From positions 310,001 through 374,000 of the forward strand of contig NZ_AVBG01000002.1 in assembly GCF_000770675.1 (NCBI RefSeq): a DNA stretch of 64,000 nucleotides, in the 5' to 3' direction. The notes beneath the pieces were generated by a model. That model was not told the DNA's origin and searched no databases. It saw only the letters and a program-made list of their open reading frames with translations. Source of the stretch: Pontibacillus chungwhensis BH030062. GTDB lineage: Bacteria > Bacillota > Bacilli > Bacillales > BH030062. Positions 9,624 to 18,462 of this stretch are shown piece by piece; the first letter of the stretch is position 1; every line of letters starts with the position of its first letter. Position numbers and translations under genes: made by a program.

Positions 9624-10622
9624 ATGAAAGATAATTTTTGGCATGAGTTGCCGCGACCGTTTTTTGTTTTAGCACCAATGGAAGCTGTGACGGATGTCGT
9701 TTTTCGTCATGTCGTAAGTGAAGCTGCGAGACCTGACGTGTTTTTTACAGAGTTTACGAATACAGAAAGCTACTGCCATCCAAGAGGAAAAGACAGCGTA
9801 CGCGGGCGTCTGACGTTCACGGAAGATGAGCAGCCAATTGTAGCCCACATTTGGGGAGATAAGCCTGAGTACTTCCGACAAATGAGCATCGGTATGGCCG
9901 AGATGGGATATCGTGGAGTCGATATTAATATGGGCTGTCCTGCGCCAAATGTTGCAACGAAAGGGAAAGGATGCGGACTAATCCGTCGACCGGATGTTGC
10001 AGCTGAAATTGTACAGGCTGCTAAAGCAGGAGGCCTTCCAGTAAGCGTGAAAACCCGCCTAGGTTACACAGAAGTTGAGGAGTGGCACGACTGGTTGAGG
10101 CACCTGTTAGAACAGGATATCGCTAACCTTTCCATCCACCTTCGTACGAAAAAGGAAATGAGTAACGTGGACGCTCACTGGGAGCTGATTCCGGAGATTA
10201 AGAAGCTTCGTGACGAAGTTGCCCCTGATACGCTTCTGACAATCAACGGGGATATTCCTGACCGTCAGAAGGGACTTGAACTCGTTGAAAAGTATGGAGT
10301 AGATGGTGTAATGATTGGGCGAGGTGTCTTCCATAACCCGTTCTGCTTCGAAACAGAGAAGAAAGAGCATACCAGCGAGGAGCTGCTTGACCTTCTACGT
10401 CTACAGCTTGACCTTCATGATAAATACTCAGAGGAGCTAGAACCGCGTCTTTTCAAACCACTTCGCCGCTTCTTTAAGATCTATGTTAAAGGCTTCCGAG
10501 GAGCGAGTGAGTTAAGGAATCAGCTAATGAGCACTGAATCTACCGATGAAGTCCGTGCTTTGCTTGATGAGTTTACGGAGAATAAGGGAGTGGAAGAAGA
10601 GAAAGGTTTTTCTATTTCTTAA
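9624..10622 (+). CDS. dus: tRNA-dihydrouridine synthase
   Basis: An FMN-dependent TIM-barrel enzyme of 332 residues that reduces uridines in the tRNA D-loop using NADPH. The family motifs are in order: APMEAVTD near residue 18, the catalytic-loop sequence [16 protein letters not shown] near 112 with the active Cys, KTRLGY, SIHLRTK and the phosphate-binding INGDI...GVMIGRG. The start gives the normal short N terminus. It is closer to the Bacillus second Dus type (YfjN-like) than to DusB; the exact tRNA position is not deducible. It is monocistronic and head-on to replication, and ends at the hairpin at 10665-10706. Confidence 0.92.
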   Translation: MKDNFWHELPRPFFVLAPMEAVTDVVFRHVVSEAARPDVFFTEFTNTESYCHPRGKDSVRGRLTFTEDEQPIVAHIWGDKPEYFRQMSIGMAEMGYRGVDINMGCPAPNVATKGKGCGLIRRPDVAAEIVQAAKAGGLPVSVKTRLGYTEVEEWHDWLRHLLEQDIANLSIHLRTKKEMSNVDAHWELIPEIKKLRDEVAPDTLLTINGDIPDRQKGLELVEKYGVDGVMIGRGVFHNPFCFETEKKEHTSEELLDLLRLQLDLHDKYSEELEPRLFKPLRRFFKIYVKGFRGASELRNQLMSTESTDEVRALLDEFTENKGVEEEKGFSIS

Positions 10623-10664
10623 GTGAATTTCGCTTTCTTTCCTTCAAGCTAATATTTTATATAC

Positions 10665-10706
10665 GAAAAGAGAGGAAAGCCATTTAGGTCTTCCTCTCTT
10701 TTTTCA
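10665..10706. terminator. Terminator between convergent dus and msrA
   Basis: GAAAAGAGAGGAA pairs with TTCCTCTCTTTTTTC around CCATTTAGGTC-type loop bases. T-run follows on the plus strand and an A-run precedes, so both genes may use it. Confidence 0.8.
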
Positions 10707-10716
10707 TTAGACAAGC

Positions 10717-11187
10717 TCACTTGTATTTCCTTAATAATTCTTTCGGAATATGACAATAATCATCTGGACATTTGGTTAGCCGATCTTGATGCTCTTCCGC
10801 ACTTCTCACATAGTTTGTAAGAGGTAAAACTTCCACAACAATACGGCCAGAGTCGTTTCTCTCCCTTATAAACACTTTCGCCTCGTTTAAATGTGCAGGG
10901 TTTTCACTATACACACCTGTTCTATATTTCACCCCAACATCCTCTCCTTGTTGATTCAGGCTATAGGGATCAATAATCTCAAAGAAATACCCCATCAATT
11001 CTTTAATGTTCACAACCGTCGGATCAAATGCTGTTTTGACACATTCTGCGTAGCCGTCATATTCACCGTCTAGTGTATAACTCGTTCCGTTCGCTCTTCC
11101 CGCTTCTGTTGACGTAACGCCGGGCAATGTTTTAATGAATTCTTGTACACCCCAGAGACATCCACCCGCAAAATAGACTGTTTCCAT
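10717..11187 (-). CDS. msrA: Peptide-methionine (S)-S-oxide reductase
   Basis: A 156-residue repair enzyme that reduces methionine-S-sulfoxide in proteins or free methionine, using thioredoxin as electron donor. The catalytic Cys9 lies in AGGCLWGVQE; the family norm is GCFWG, so Leu replaces Phe beside the nucleophile. The YAECVKTAFDP segment and the QQGEDVGVKYRTGVY region (acidic and Tyr pocket residues) are present, and CPDDYC near the end may supply resolving cysteines. No MsrB domain is fused. It is monocistronic with GAGGTG upstream of the ATG. Confidence 0.93.
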   Translation of the reverse strand: METVYFAGGCLWGVQEFIKTLPGVTSTEAGRANGTSYTLDGEYDGYAECVKTAFDPTVVNIKELMGYFFEIIDPYSLNQQGEDVGVKYRTGVYSENPAHLNEAKVFIRERNDSGRIVVEVLPLTNYVRSAEEHQDRLTKCPDDYCHIPKELLRKYK

Positions 11188-11286
11188 AGTAATTCACCTC
11201 TTTATTTAAACAATTACTCGAATTCTAATTTCAATAACCATTTCAATTTAATTCTTTTACCTTTGTTTTATTCCTTAATCTATTCT

Positions 11287-11766
11287 CTATTTGTGGTACG
11301 GCTCACCTCTATTAATCCTAAATGCACGATAAATCTGTTCTAATAGTACAAGGCGCATCAACTGATGAGGGAGAGTCATTTTAGAAAAGGACAAGGCAAA
11401 GTCAGAACGATTCATGACCTCATCACTTAAACCTAGAGACCCCCCTATAATAAAGGTCACTTTGCTTTTCCCGTAAGTAGCAAGCTGGTCTAATTCTTTG
11501 GCTAATTTCTCTGAGGTGAGCATTTTCCCTTCAATCTCAAGCGTAACGACGTGGGCGTCAGGATTGACCTTAGCAAGAATTCTCTCTCCTTCTTTTTGCC
11601 TCACTTCTTCCATCTGCGCTTCACTTAAGTTTTCTGGAGCTTTCTCATCTGGTACTTCGATTAAATCAATAGAGGCATAGGGACCGAGTCGTTTCTCATA
11701 CTCTTGTATACCTTGTTTTAAATATTTTTCCTTAAGTTTTCCAACAGAAATAATGGTGATCTTCAT
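11287..11766 (-). CDS. rlmH: 23S rRNA (pseudouridine1915-N3)-methyltransferase RlmH
   Basis: A SPOUT-class methyltransferase of 159 residues that methylates pseudouridine 1915 in helix 69 of 23S rRNA on assembled ribosomes. It starts [16 protein letters not shown] and carries the knotted SAM-binding loop [13 protein letters not shown] and the C-terminal [19 protein letters not shown], all diagnostic. In most Bacillus genomes this gene lies beside the htrA-wal block. Here about 8.4 kb of unrelated genes lies between rlmH and the next conserved neighbour (20175), which marks an insertion. Confidence 0.97.
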   Translation of the reverse strand: MKITIISVGKLKEKYLKQGIQEYEKRLGPYASIDLIEVPDEKAPENLSEAQMEEVRQKEGERILAKVNPDAHVVTLEIEGKMLTSEKLAKELDQLATYGKSKVTFIIGGSLGLSDEVMNRSDFALSFSKMTLPHQLMRLVLLEQIYRAFRINRGEPYHK

Positions 11767-11826
11767 AGCGTTACTCCTTCATTTCTTTTCTTATTTGTAT
11801 CGTATCATGAAACATTGTAAGAGCAT

Positions 11827-11862
11827 AAAAAACCCCAAAGCCTTTAAAAGCTTTGGGGGGGC
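11827..11862 (-). terminator. Terminator of the par operon
   Basis: On the minus strand CCCCAAAGCTTTT pairs with AAAGGCTTTGGGG, followed by a run of T. It starts only five bases after the ParR-like stop codon. Confidence 0.85.
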
Positions 11863-11866
11863 TGTT

Positions 11867-12493
11867 TTACTTATTCATGGAGGAAAAGAAGTCTGCTAGT
11901 GGGTCATCTTCGTCGAACTCCACTTTTTCTTCCTTCTTATGAATATCCTCTTGCAAGTGATCAAGATTAATATCATCAAGATCATCATCTGTTGTCCAGT
12001 TCTCCTCAGAGGCGGATGCCGCTTCATTTGCTTGCCAATTATGTTGTTCATGTGGCAAAGCTTCACTCTGACCAGAGGCTATCGATTGGGACTTCGTTTG
12101 AATAGCGGCCTCTACTTGTTCTTGGAGTTCTAACACATCATCAAAATCATAAGCATTGTTGTGTAACGATGCATAAAGAGAGGTAGCGCGAATAGGATCC
12201 ATGAGCAGTTGATAGAGAATACTTCCGATCAAAGCCTCTGAATGCTCGTGCTTAAGCCAATTCCGCTGTTCTTTCGTTAATGATTTCGGTAAAGAAACTG
12301 TAACGGTTTCTTTCTCCTTAGAACGTGTTTCTGATACGCCTTGTAAAACGTACTGAGCGATTCGACTGGAGAAGTTTCGCTTTTCTGTTTCCTTCAGATG
12401 TTGGAGTTGTTTTAAAACGTAATCTGGTGTATCTGAGGGAATGCGAAACGTAATTGCCTGGCCTCGTTGAACACCTTTTTTAGAATCTCCCAT
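11867..12493 (-). CDS. ParR-like adaptor protein of an actin-type partition operon
   Basis: A 208-residue protein encoded 13 bases after the ParM-like gene. Two beta-helix-helix units can be seen: a strand AITFRIP (about residues 14-20) with two helices to about 52, then a strand TVTVSLP (about 64-70) with two helices to about 98. Each has the pattern of a ribbon-helix-helix DNA-binding domain. The second half is acidic and poorly ordered, ending FDEDDPLADFFSSMNK, like the C-terminal tails through which ParR proteins cap ParM filaments. I infer that it binds the TGTATACA iterons upstream of parM and couples them to the filament. Sequence identity to characterised ParR is not evident by eye; the role rests on operon position and architecture. 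Confidence 0.72.
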   Translation of the reverse strand: MGDSKKGVQRGQAITFRIPSDTPDYVLKQLQHLKETEKRNFSSRIAQYVLQGVSETRSKEKETVTVSLPKSLTKEQRNWLKHEHSEALIGSILYQLLMDPIRATSLYASLHNNAYDFDDVLELQEQVEAAIQTKSQSIASGQSEALPHEQHNWQANEAASASEENWTTDDDLDDINLDHLQEDIHKKEEKVEFDEDDPLADFFSSMNK

Positions 12494-12506
12494 GAAATCT
12501 TCCTAT

Positions 12507-13700
12507 CTACTTAGCAGAAGTTGCTTCTTGTTTTTGCTTCTCCTGTTTTTTATCTCTGTTTGTCTTTCGCACGAAATCCGACACAAGCTTGTAATACGCA
12601 TTAGCCATCATCCAAATGCTCTCATTTTCGTCTTCAAAGAATTCAATATTAAATCCATCAAGACTATTATTTAGTGATTTCAAGTAGTCTTTTAATACAG
12701 CAGAGCCGCCTCCAACAAAGTAGCAAATCTCAGATTGAGAATTTCTCTGCCATACGTTACGCAGGTAACGATATTGCTTCTTAGCCAATTCTAAAAGGAT
12801 GCGATCCGTAATATCATGGACGCTTGTCCGACTTCCTTTTACCATGATATGATGACGATCATTTTTACGCGTAATAATATCGACGACATCACGACGACTA
12901 TCTAACTCTACTCCGTGTTTGGTACGGATTTCGTCTCGTATAGCTTCTAACGATTCTGCTACACCTAAGTTAAATCCTTGAGCTTTATCGTCATCGACGT
13001 TGCGGTTACGTATTACAGCGATATCTGTTGATAGACCACCAATATCCTGAATTAAAATCTGTTTATCTATTAAATCCTTATTAATTACATTTAAATCATT
13101 ATCCATTACTAGGTTTACAAATGCTGCAAAGCCTTCTGGATAGACTTTCACTTCATCAAACTTAATATTAACTTTCATACCTTGATATCTAGGAGTGACA
13201 AGAAACTCTACCTGGTGCACCGATCCTAGTAGTTGAGAGCGATAGCCTACGTCTTTTCCTTCTTTTACTTCTCTAAGTGGTAATCCTGTTCCAAGCGTGT
13301 AATTCGCTTCGACTACATTACGGTTATTTCCGTGATGCTTTTGTGACCCTTCTTCTCTTGATACAGCATCAAGAGCTAAGGAAGCAAATAGCATCACAAG
13401 CGTCTGATCTTCTTCTGATTTGCTACTTCCTGGATCTAGCTCAGTAGGGTTACTACCTTTTGTTGCTAGATTACCTACACGATAAATTGCGTTATTATCC
13501 TTTAGTGCAGGTGAATGCACGCGGATATGTAGGTTATCTACAGGATCTTTTTCGTCTAGTTCCTCTATTCCAATTACAGGACGATCTTCAATATCTCTCG
13601 CAATAACATTTGGAATGTAAAGCTCCGAATCTAATTTACCAAACAATGCCTTAAGGGCATCATTACCAACATCTACAGCTGCAATTCTTGAATTTGTCAT
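12507..13700 (-). CDS. parM: ParM/StbA-family actin-like ATPase
   Basis: A 397-residue bacterial actin homologue, expected to polymerise with ATP and push or pull DNA during segregation. The phosphate-1 loop is IAAVDVGNDALKALFG (residues 6-21), the phosphate-2 loop ILIQDIGGLSTDIAVI (about 238-253, DxGxxxTD) and the adenosine motif CYFVGGGSAVLKDYL (about 326-340). This matches ParM/Alp-type plasmid proteins rather than MreB or FtsA. The Lys/Gln-rich tail (after about 378) is short and charged. A promoter lies at 13762-13790, an iteron array at 13813-13981, and the ParR-like gene follows, so the order parC-parM-parR of plasmid R1 is reproduced. The gene lies about 41 kb from dnaA on what is otherwise core chromosome. 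Confidence 0.88.
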   Translation of the reverse strand: MTNSRIAAVDVGNDALKALFGKLDSELYIPNVIARDIEDRPVIGIEELDEKDPVDNLHIRVHSPALKDNNAIYRVGNLATKGSNPTELDPGSSKSEEDQTLVMLFASLALDAVSREEGSQKHHGNNRNVVEANYTLGTGLPLREVKEGKDVGYRSQLLGSVHQVEFLVTPRYQGMKVNIKFDEVKVYPEGFAAFVNLVMDNDLNVINKDLIDKQILIQDIGGLSTDIAVIRNRNVDDDKAQGFNLGVAESLEAIRDEIRTKHGVELDSRRDVVDIITRKNDRHHIMVKGSRTSVHDITDRILLELAKKQYRYLRNVWQRNSQSEICYFVGGGSAVLKDYLKSLNNSLDGFNIEFFEDENESIWMMANAYYKLVSDFVRKTNRDKKQEKQKQEATSAK

Positions 13701-13761
13701 GAAACTAGCTCCCCTTCTTTTTTGAAGTTAATGACTAGAGTCTCTCTCTTCCGTTAATTAA

Positions 13762-13790
13762 AAGATATAGAAGATTTAGACAACAGTCAA
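13762..13790 (-). promoter_or_regulatory. Probable sigma-A promoter of parM-parR
   Basis: On the minus strand TTGACT (13790-13785) and TATCTT (13767-13762) are 17 bases apart. The iteron array begins about 23 bases upstream of the -35 box, so a protein bound to the array could also repress or modulate this promoter, as ParR does on R1. Confidence 0.6.
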
Positions 13791-13812
13791 TGTCTTCTTT
13801 TGTCGACAATTC

Positions 13813-13981
13813 TGTATACATGTGTACGTTTTTTGTTTACATGTATACGTTATATGTATACATGGCTTTATAACGGTATGTATACATACTTGTACACTTG
13901 TATACGTAATTGTGTACTTTATGTTTACAATTTTGTATACATGTTTTCTATTTTGTATACAAGTAAACATTTTTGTACACA
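13813..13981. repeat. Iteron array, putative parC centromere
   Basis: About twelve copies of an eight-base near-palindrome TGTATACA and variants (TGTTTACA, TGTGTACG, TGTATACG, TGTGTACT, TGTACACA) start at 13813, 13821, 13834, 13842, 13855, 13879, 13899, 13911, 13922, 13934, 13954 and 13974. Many intervals are 20-21 bases or about half that, so sites recur on the same face of the helix. The frames open across it are repeat artefacts rich in Tyr, Thr and Cys. Position directly upstream of parM is that of parC in ParMRC plasmids. Confidence 0.75.
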
Positions 13982-14002
13982 TGGAGGCTTGTCCCACAAG
14001 CC

Positions 14003-14035
14003 AAAAAAGAGAGAAGATGAATCACCTCTCTCTTC
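14003..14035 (-). terminator. Terminator after the glutamate dehydrogenase gene
   Basis: On the minus strand AGAGAGAGG pairs with CTTCTCTCT, followed by six T residues. It separates the dehydrogenase transcript from the iteron array. Confidence 0.75.
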
Positions 14036-14077
14036 CTTTCATATCTATTCGTTTAACGTATTCAAATTGTGACCACG

Positions 14078-15379
14078 TTACAGTTTTGAAAGATCTCCGT
14101 TTTGTATCCAGCCTCTAGCTTGAAGAGCCAGTACGAGGTGTCGAATACCCACCATATAAGCAGCTTGACGCATTTCACAGCCCTTATTTTCTTTCATCTC
14201 ATATACACGCTTAAAGGCAGCAATCATTTTCTCTTCAAGCTCTTTATTTACCCTCTCTTCCTTCCAGTAATAGTTCATTGTATTCTGTACCCATTCAAAA
14301 TACGATACAGTTACACCCCCGGCGTTACATAAGATATCCGGAATAATAAAAGTCCCCTTCTCCTCTAGGATCCTGTTCCCTTCTGGAGTTGTTGGTCCGT
14401 TAGCCGCTTCTGCTACAATCTTTGCTTGGATTGAAGGGGCCGTTTCACTTGTAATTTGATTCTCTAATGCGGCGGGTATGAGTATATCTACAGGAAGAGC
14501 AAACATCTCCTCATTTGAGATGGATTCACACTCTTTAAAATCGGCAATAACATTCCCCTCCCCTATGAACTCTAATAAAGCTGGAATGTTCAAGCCCTCT
14601 TCTTTGTATATCCCTCCAGAGACATCTGTTACAGCTACAACTTTAACACCTGATTCATGTAAGAATTTCGCTGTTGCACTCCCCACATTTCCAAACCCCT
14701 GTAAGGCAGCCGTAGCCCTAGATAAATCTATATTTAAAGCATTCGCGGCTTCTCGTATGTGAATAACAACACCACGCCCCGTGGCATCTAAACGTCCTTC
14801 AGACCCTCCTATAATAATAGGTTTTCCTGTAATAAGTCCTGGTATATTATAGCCGCGAAGCTTGTCGTATTCATCAATCATCCAAGCCATAATTTCAGGC
14901 GTTGTGTTCATATCAGGAGCAGGAATATCCTTTTCAGGACCAATGACTGGCGTTATCTTTCGAATGTAGCTCCTACTTAACTCTTCTAGATCTCTTTGAT
15001 TTAAGTCTTCAGGATTTACAATAACCCCTCCCTTACCACCTCCAAGTGGTAATTCAATAATAGCTGACTTTAGAGACATCCAAATAGAAAGAGCTTTCAC
15101 TTCATCAAGGGTAACGGATGGGTGAAACCGGATCCCTCCCTTACAAGGCCCTAGTACATCCAAGTGCTGAGAACGGTACCCTGTGTAATTTTCAACAGAA
15201 CCATCTTCTTTTCGTATAGGAATGGAGACTTCCATCACTCTCATGGGTTTTTTTAATATATGGTATATACTTTCATCCAAACCTAACTGCTCTACTGATT
15301 CACTTAGTAATTTTTTCACAATCTCATAAGGATTTTGATCATGTGTAGAAATATCTGCTTCTGCTTTATGCTTTTCCAT
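14078..15379 (-). CDS. Glu/Leu/Phe/Val-family dehydrogenase, probable NAD-glutamate dehydrogenase
   Basis: A 433-residue enzyme that interconverts glutamate and 2-oxoglutarate plus ammonium. Substrate-binding and catalytic residues are in place: Lys in GPCKGGIRFHP, Lys in LGGGKGGVIVNP and Asp in PAPDMNT. The NAD-binding GFGNVGSATA starts the Rossmann domain. The size and the C-terminal REAxxR-less end fit the catabolic RocG/GudB group. It is transcribed divergently from malic enzyme across 138 bases. Glutamate dehydrogenase and malic enzyme together connect amino-acid carbon and C4-acids, so a shared regulatory region is plausible. RocG versus GudB cannot be decided by eye. Confidence 0.92.
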   Translation of the reverse strand: MEKHKAEADISTHDQNPYEIVKKLLSESVEQLGLDESIYHILKKPMRVMEVSIPIRKEDGSVENYTGYRSQHLDVLGPCKGGIRFHPSVTLDEVKALSIWMSLKSAIIELPLGGGKGGVIVNPEDLNQRDLEELSRSYIRKITPVIGPEKDIPAPDMNTTPEIMAWMIDEYDKLRGYNIPGLITGKPIIIGGSEGRLDATGRGVVIHIREAANALNIDLSRATAALQGFGNVGSATAKFLHESGVKVVAVTDVSGGIYKEEGLNIPALLEFIGEGNVIADFKECESISNEEMFALPVDILIPAALENQITSETAPSIQAKIVAEAANGPTTPEGNRILEEKGTFIIPDILCNAGGVTVSYFEWVQNTMNYYWKEERVNKELEEKMIAAFKRVYEMKENKGCEMRQAAYMVGIRHLVLALQARGWIQNGDLSKL

Positions 15380-15517
15380 AGCTTTCCCTACCTCTCGTAC
15401 GGTTACATATTCCTAATGTGTCACTGAAACTGCTTCCTTATGTAAGGATCCGTTATATTTATTTACTCATTTGGAAAGATAAGAACACCATTTGTTAAAG
15501 AGAGGACAATAATCAAG

Positions 15518-16927
15518 ATGAGTAAAGCAAGCATGAGTTTTATACTAAGACTGAAATTAGATAAGCAGACAGCTTCTTTTGGAAAAATTGCGACCGTTAT
15601 TAGCTCAAGCGGCGGGGATCTAGTCGCAATAGACGTTATAAAGGAGAACAAACAAACTACCCTTCGAGATTTAAGTATTAACGTTGATCAAAAGGATGCT
15701 CAAAACCTTATCATCAATGAGTTAAGAAAGTTAGAAGGAATTTCTATTCAACATACAACAGATCGAACGTTTCTTGCCCATTCTGGCGGTAAAATACATG
15801 TCGTACCTAAAGTCAAAATCGATAACCGAGATGATATGTCTAGAGTATACACGCCGGAAGTCGCCAGAGTATGCGAAGCCATTGATCAAGATGTCGAACG
15901 CGCTCATGAGTATACAATCAAGAAAAATGCTGTCGCTGTCATCTCAGATGGAACAGCCGTACTTGGTCTAGGCAAAATCAAACCGGAGGCTGCGATGCCT
16001 GTTATGGAAGGCAAAGCTATGCTCTTTAAACAGTTTGCAGATATTGATGCTTATCCTATCTGCTTGGATACCCAAGATCCTGAAGAGATTATTACCATTG
16101 TTAAAGCCCTTAGGCCTACATTCGGGGGGATCAACTTAGAAGACATTGCTTCTCCAAACTGTTTCTCGATTGAACAACGTCTTAAGCAGGAATTAAACAT
16201 TCCCGTCTTCCACGATGATCAGCACGGTACAGCCATTGTTGCGCTTGCAGGCTTATTAAACGCTCTTACACTTGTTTCTAAACCTATTGAGACTTGTAAA
16301 ATCATTGTATGTGGCATAGGAGCTGCTGGGATGGCCATAACGAATATGCTCTTAAAAGCAGGGGCTACTAATGTTATCGGTGTCGACGTAGAGGGGGCCC
16401 TTCATTGCCGTAAAAAGTATGAACGACCTGGATGGAATGAATTTGCTAATAAAACGAATCCTAACAATGAGGAAGGAGAGTTATGCGAGGTCATTAAAGA
16501 TGCAGATGTATTCATAGGTGTTTCTGCACCTGGACTTTTAACTCAATCTGACATCAAACAAATGGCTAAGTCTCCTATTGTATTTGCCCTCGCTAACCCT
16601 AATCCGGAGATTCAGCCTGAAGAGGCAAAGCCTTATGCAGCTGTCATTGCTACCGGAAGATCTGATTACCCCAATCAAGTCAATAATGTACTGTGTTTCC
16701 CCGGGATCTTCAGGGGAGCGTTGGATTGTCGTGCTAAAGAGATAAATGATGAAATGAAGCTTGCAGCAGCTAAAGCCATTGCTTCAACCATCCAAGAGGA
16801 TGAGTTAGATGCAGAATATATCATCCCAAGTGTTTTTAATCGAGAAGTCGTGCCCTCTATTCGTCAAGCAGTCATAAACGCTGCCATTACAACTGGGGTG
16901 GCCCAAATAGAGCCTGATTCACATTGA
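15518..16927 (+). CDS. NAD-dependent malic enzyme with N-terminal ACT domain
   Basis: A 469-residue enzyme converting malate to pyruvate and CO2 (or, in the malolactic type, malate to lactate). An ACT-like regulatory domain occupies about residues 5-80. The catalytic region has the Tyr of [13 protein letters not shown], the metal-binding [10 protein letters not shown] and [11 protein letters not shown], and the Rossmann loop [13 protein letters not shown]. The start at 15518 gives the ACT-containing form seen in Bacillus MleA/YtsJ. The antiporter gene follows after 13 bases, as in the Bacillus mleN-mleA pair. It is divergent from glutamate dehydrogenase. Confidence 0.92.
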   Translation: MSKASMSFILRLKLDKQTASFGKIATVISSSGGDLVAIDVIKENKQTTLRDLSINVDQKDAQNLIINELRKLEGISIQHTTDRTFLAHSGGKIHVVPKVKIDNRDDMSRVYTPEVARVCEAIDQDVERAHEYTIKKNAVAVISDGTAVLGLGKIKPEAAMPVMEGKAMLFKQFADIDAYPICLDTQDPEEIITIVKALRPTFGGINLEDIASPNCFSIEQRLKQELNIPVFHDDQHGTAIVALAGLLNALTLVSKPIETCKIIVCGIGAAGMAITNMLLKAGATNVIGVDVEGALHCRKKYERPGWNEFANKTNPNNEEGELCEVIKDADVFIGVSAPGLLTQSDIKQMAKSPIVFALANPNPEIQPEEAKPYAAVIATGRSDYPNQVNNVLCFPGIFRGALDCRAKEINDEMKLAAAKAIASTIQEDELDAEYIIPSVFNREVVPSIRQAVINAAITTGVAQIEPDSH

Positions 16928-16940
16928 AAGGAGAACACCT

Positions 16941-18422
16941 ATGAATGAAGAAGATAAAAAACAACAGCAGGATGCAGAAGAGGCAATCGGGAAGAAAGAT
17001 ATTGGGTTCTTAGCGTTCCGTGGAGGCCCCTTCACAGCCACACTCCCCCTTGTGTTCTTCATCATTTGGGCAATCTCTTTAAGCGTGACAAAGCTAGTAA
17101 CAGAAGAGGCCCTTGTTTTAGGTATGGTTATAGGAGTAGCAATCGGACTCTTTTTCTGTAAATCTGCTTGGAAGGATTACGCTCAAGGGCTAGTAGAAGG
17201 TATGGCTCAACCAATCGGTATTATTGCAGTGATTGCTTGGTTTTGGGCAGGGATGTTTGCTAAGCTTCTCGCAGCTGGTGGGCTAGTAGAAGGCTTGATA
17301 TGGGTAGGATTTGAAACCGGACTTGAGGGAGGGTTTATCGCAGGACTGACTTTCCTTTTAGCTGGCGTCTTCTCAACAGCAGTTGGAACAGGATACGGTA
17401 CCGTTGCGACCTTTGGTATTCTAATGTTTCCTGCTGGTATTATTTTAGGAGCTGACCCGGTTATTCTTTTAGCAGCTATATTAAGTGGAGCAGTCTTTGG
17501 TGATAACTTAGCTCCTGTATCAGATACAACAATTGTGTCTGCTACAACTCAAGAAGCCGATGTTCCAGGGGTCGTGCGTTCTCGTTTTAAGTACTCCATT
17601 ACAGCAGCTATACCTGCCCTTATTTTATTCGTGATATTTGGAGGTGGAGAGCAGTCAGGAAATGAAGAAGCATTTCGGCAATTACAAGAGCAAGTTACTC
17701 CTACAGGCTTACTCATGCTCCTCCCTTTTGCTATTGTATTAATATTGGCTCTTTCAGGACGGCATTTGTTAACTTCACTAACTATTGGTATTGTTTCTTC
17801 TATACTCATGATTATTGTTATAGGAGTACCGCTTCGTAAAGTTCTCCATATTTATCGTAATGATGCAGGAGAGGCTGCAATTGGAGGAGCATTAATGAGT
17901 GGAATCGGAGGGTACTTTAACATGGCTATCCTCATTTTATTTATTCTAGCTGCAGCCCATCTTATGGAACTTGCAGGGACAATGGAAACCATAAAAAATT
18001 TCTTTCTTAAGATTATTAATGGTGTCGTAAAACGTGCTGAACTCTCGATCTTTGCCATTGTGGCTTTTTTAAATGTTTTTATTACAATTAATACTGCAGC
18101 AGAGATTACGGCAGGGCCTTTTGTACGAAAGATTGGGAAAGAATTTAATATTCACCCTTACAGAAGAGCAAATTTCCTCGATACTGTATCTTCTTCACTA
18201 GGATACATTTTCCCCTGGAGCGGTGGTGTATTATTAGCTTGGGCGACAATTAAAGGTGCAGCAAAGGATTATGATTTCTTACCAGTGGTTGGACCTACAG
18301 AAGTGTTTCCTTTCGTCTTTCAAGGTTGGTTTCTGTTACTGGTTATGTTTATATCAGCTATAACGGGCTGGGGACTTAGGTATGCGGGGAAAGACGGTGA
18401 AGAAATAAAACCTGAAAAATGA
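16941..18422 (+). CDS. NhaC-family Na+/H+ (possibly malate/lactate) antiporter
   Basis: A 493-residue membrane protein with roughly 11-12 hydrophobic helices, a hydrophilic N terminus (EEDKKQQQDAEE) and the family segments GTGYGTVATFGI and GDNLAPVSDTTIVSATTQEADV. NhaC relatives include the B. subtilis MleN 2H+-malate/Na+-lactate antiporter, whose gene is adjacent to a malic-type enzyme. The same adjacency here, with a shared AAAGGAG-led operon, supports substrate-linked exchange. A plain Na+/H+ antiporter is the alternative, useful in a salt habitat. It ends at the hairpin at 18424-18457. Confidence 0.88.
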   Translation: MNEEDKKQQQDAEEAIGKKDIGFLAFRGGPFTATLPLVFFIIWAISLSVTKLVTEEALVLGMVIGVAIGLFFCKSAWKDYAQGLVEGMAQPIGIIAVIAWFWAGMFAKLLAAGGLVEGLIWVGFETGLEGGFIAGLTFLLAGVFSTAVGTGYGTVATFGILMFPAGIILGADPVILLAAILSGAVFGDNLAPVSDTTIVSATTQEADVPGVVRSRFKYSITAAIPALILFVIFGGGEQSGNEEAFRQLQEQVTPTGLLMLLPFAIVLILALSGRHLLTSLTIGIVSSILMIIVIGVPLRKVLHIYRNDAGEAAIGGALMSGIGGYFNMAILILFILAAAHLMELAGTMETIKNFFLKIINGVVKRAELSIFAIVAFLNVFITINTAAEITAGPFVRKIGKEFNIHPYRRANFLDTVSSSLGYIFPWSGGVLLAWATIKGAAKDYDFLPVVGPTEVFPFVFQGWFLLLVMFISAITGWGLRYAGKDGEEIKPEK

Positions 18423-18423
18423 T

Positions 18424-18457
18424 AATGAGGCTTCCCTTATAGGAAGCCTCATTTTTA
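18424..18457. terminator. Terminator between convergent antiporter and flavin oxidase genes
   Basis: AATGAGGCTTCC pairs with GGAAGCCTCATT around CTTATA, followed by TTT. The symmetry permits use by both genes. Confidence 0.85.
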
Positions 18458-18462
18458 TAGCT

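Noticed and set aside
13985-14002. Short hairpin GGCTTGT/ACAAGCC at the edge of the iteron array as a plus-strand terminator
   Set aside because: It is followed by A residues on the plus strand, not T; more likely chance or part of the gdh 3' region.
13776-14118. Open frames in both directions over the iteron array
   Set aside because: They are produced by the TGTATACA repeats, have Tyr/Thr/Cys/His-rich nonsense composition and no ribosome-binding site.
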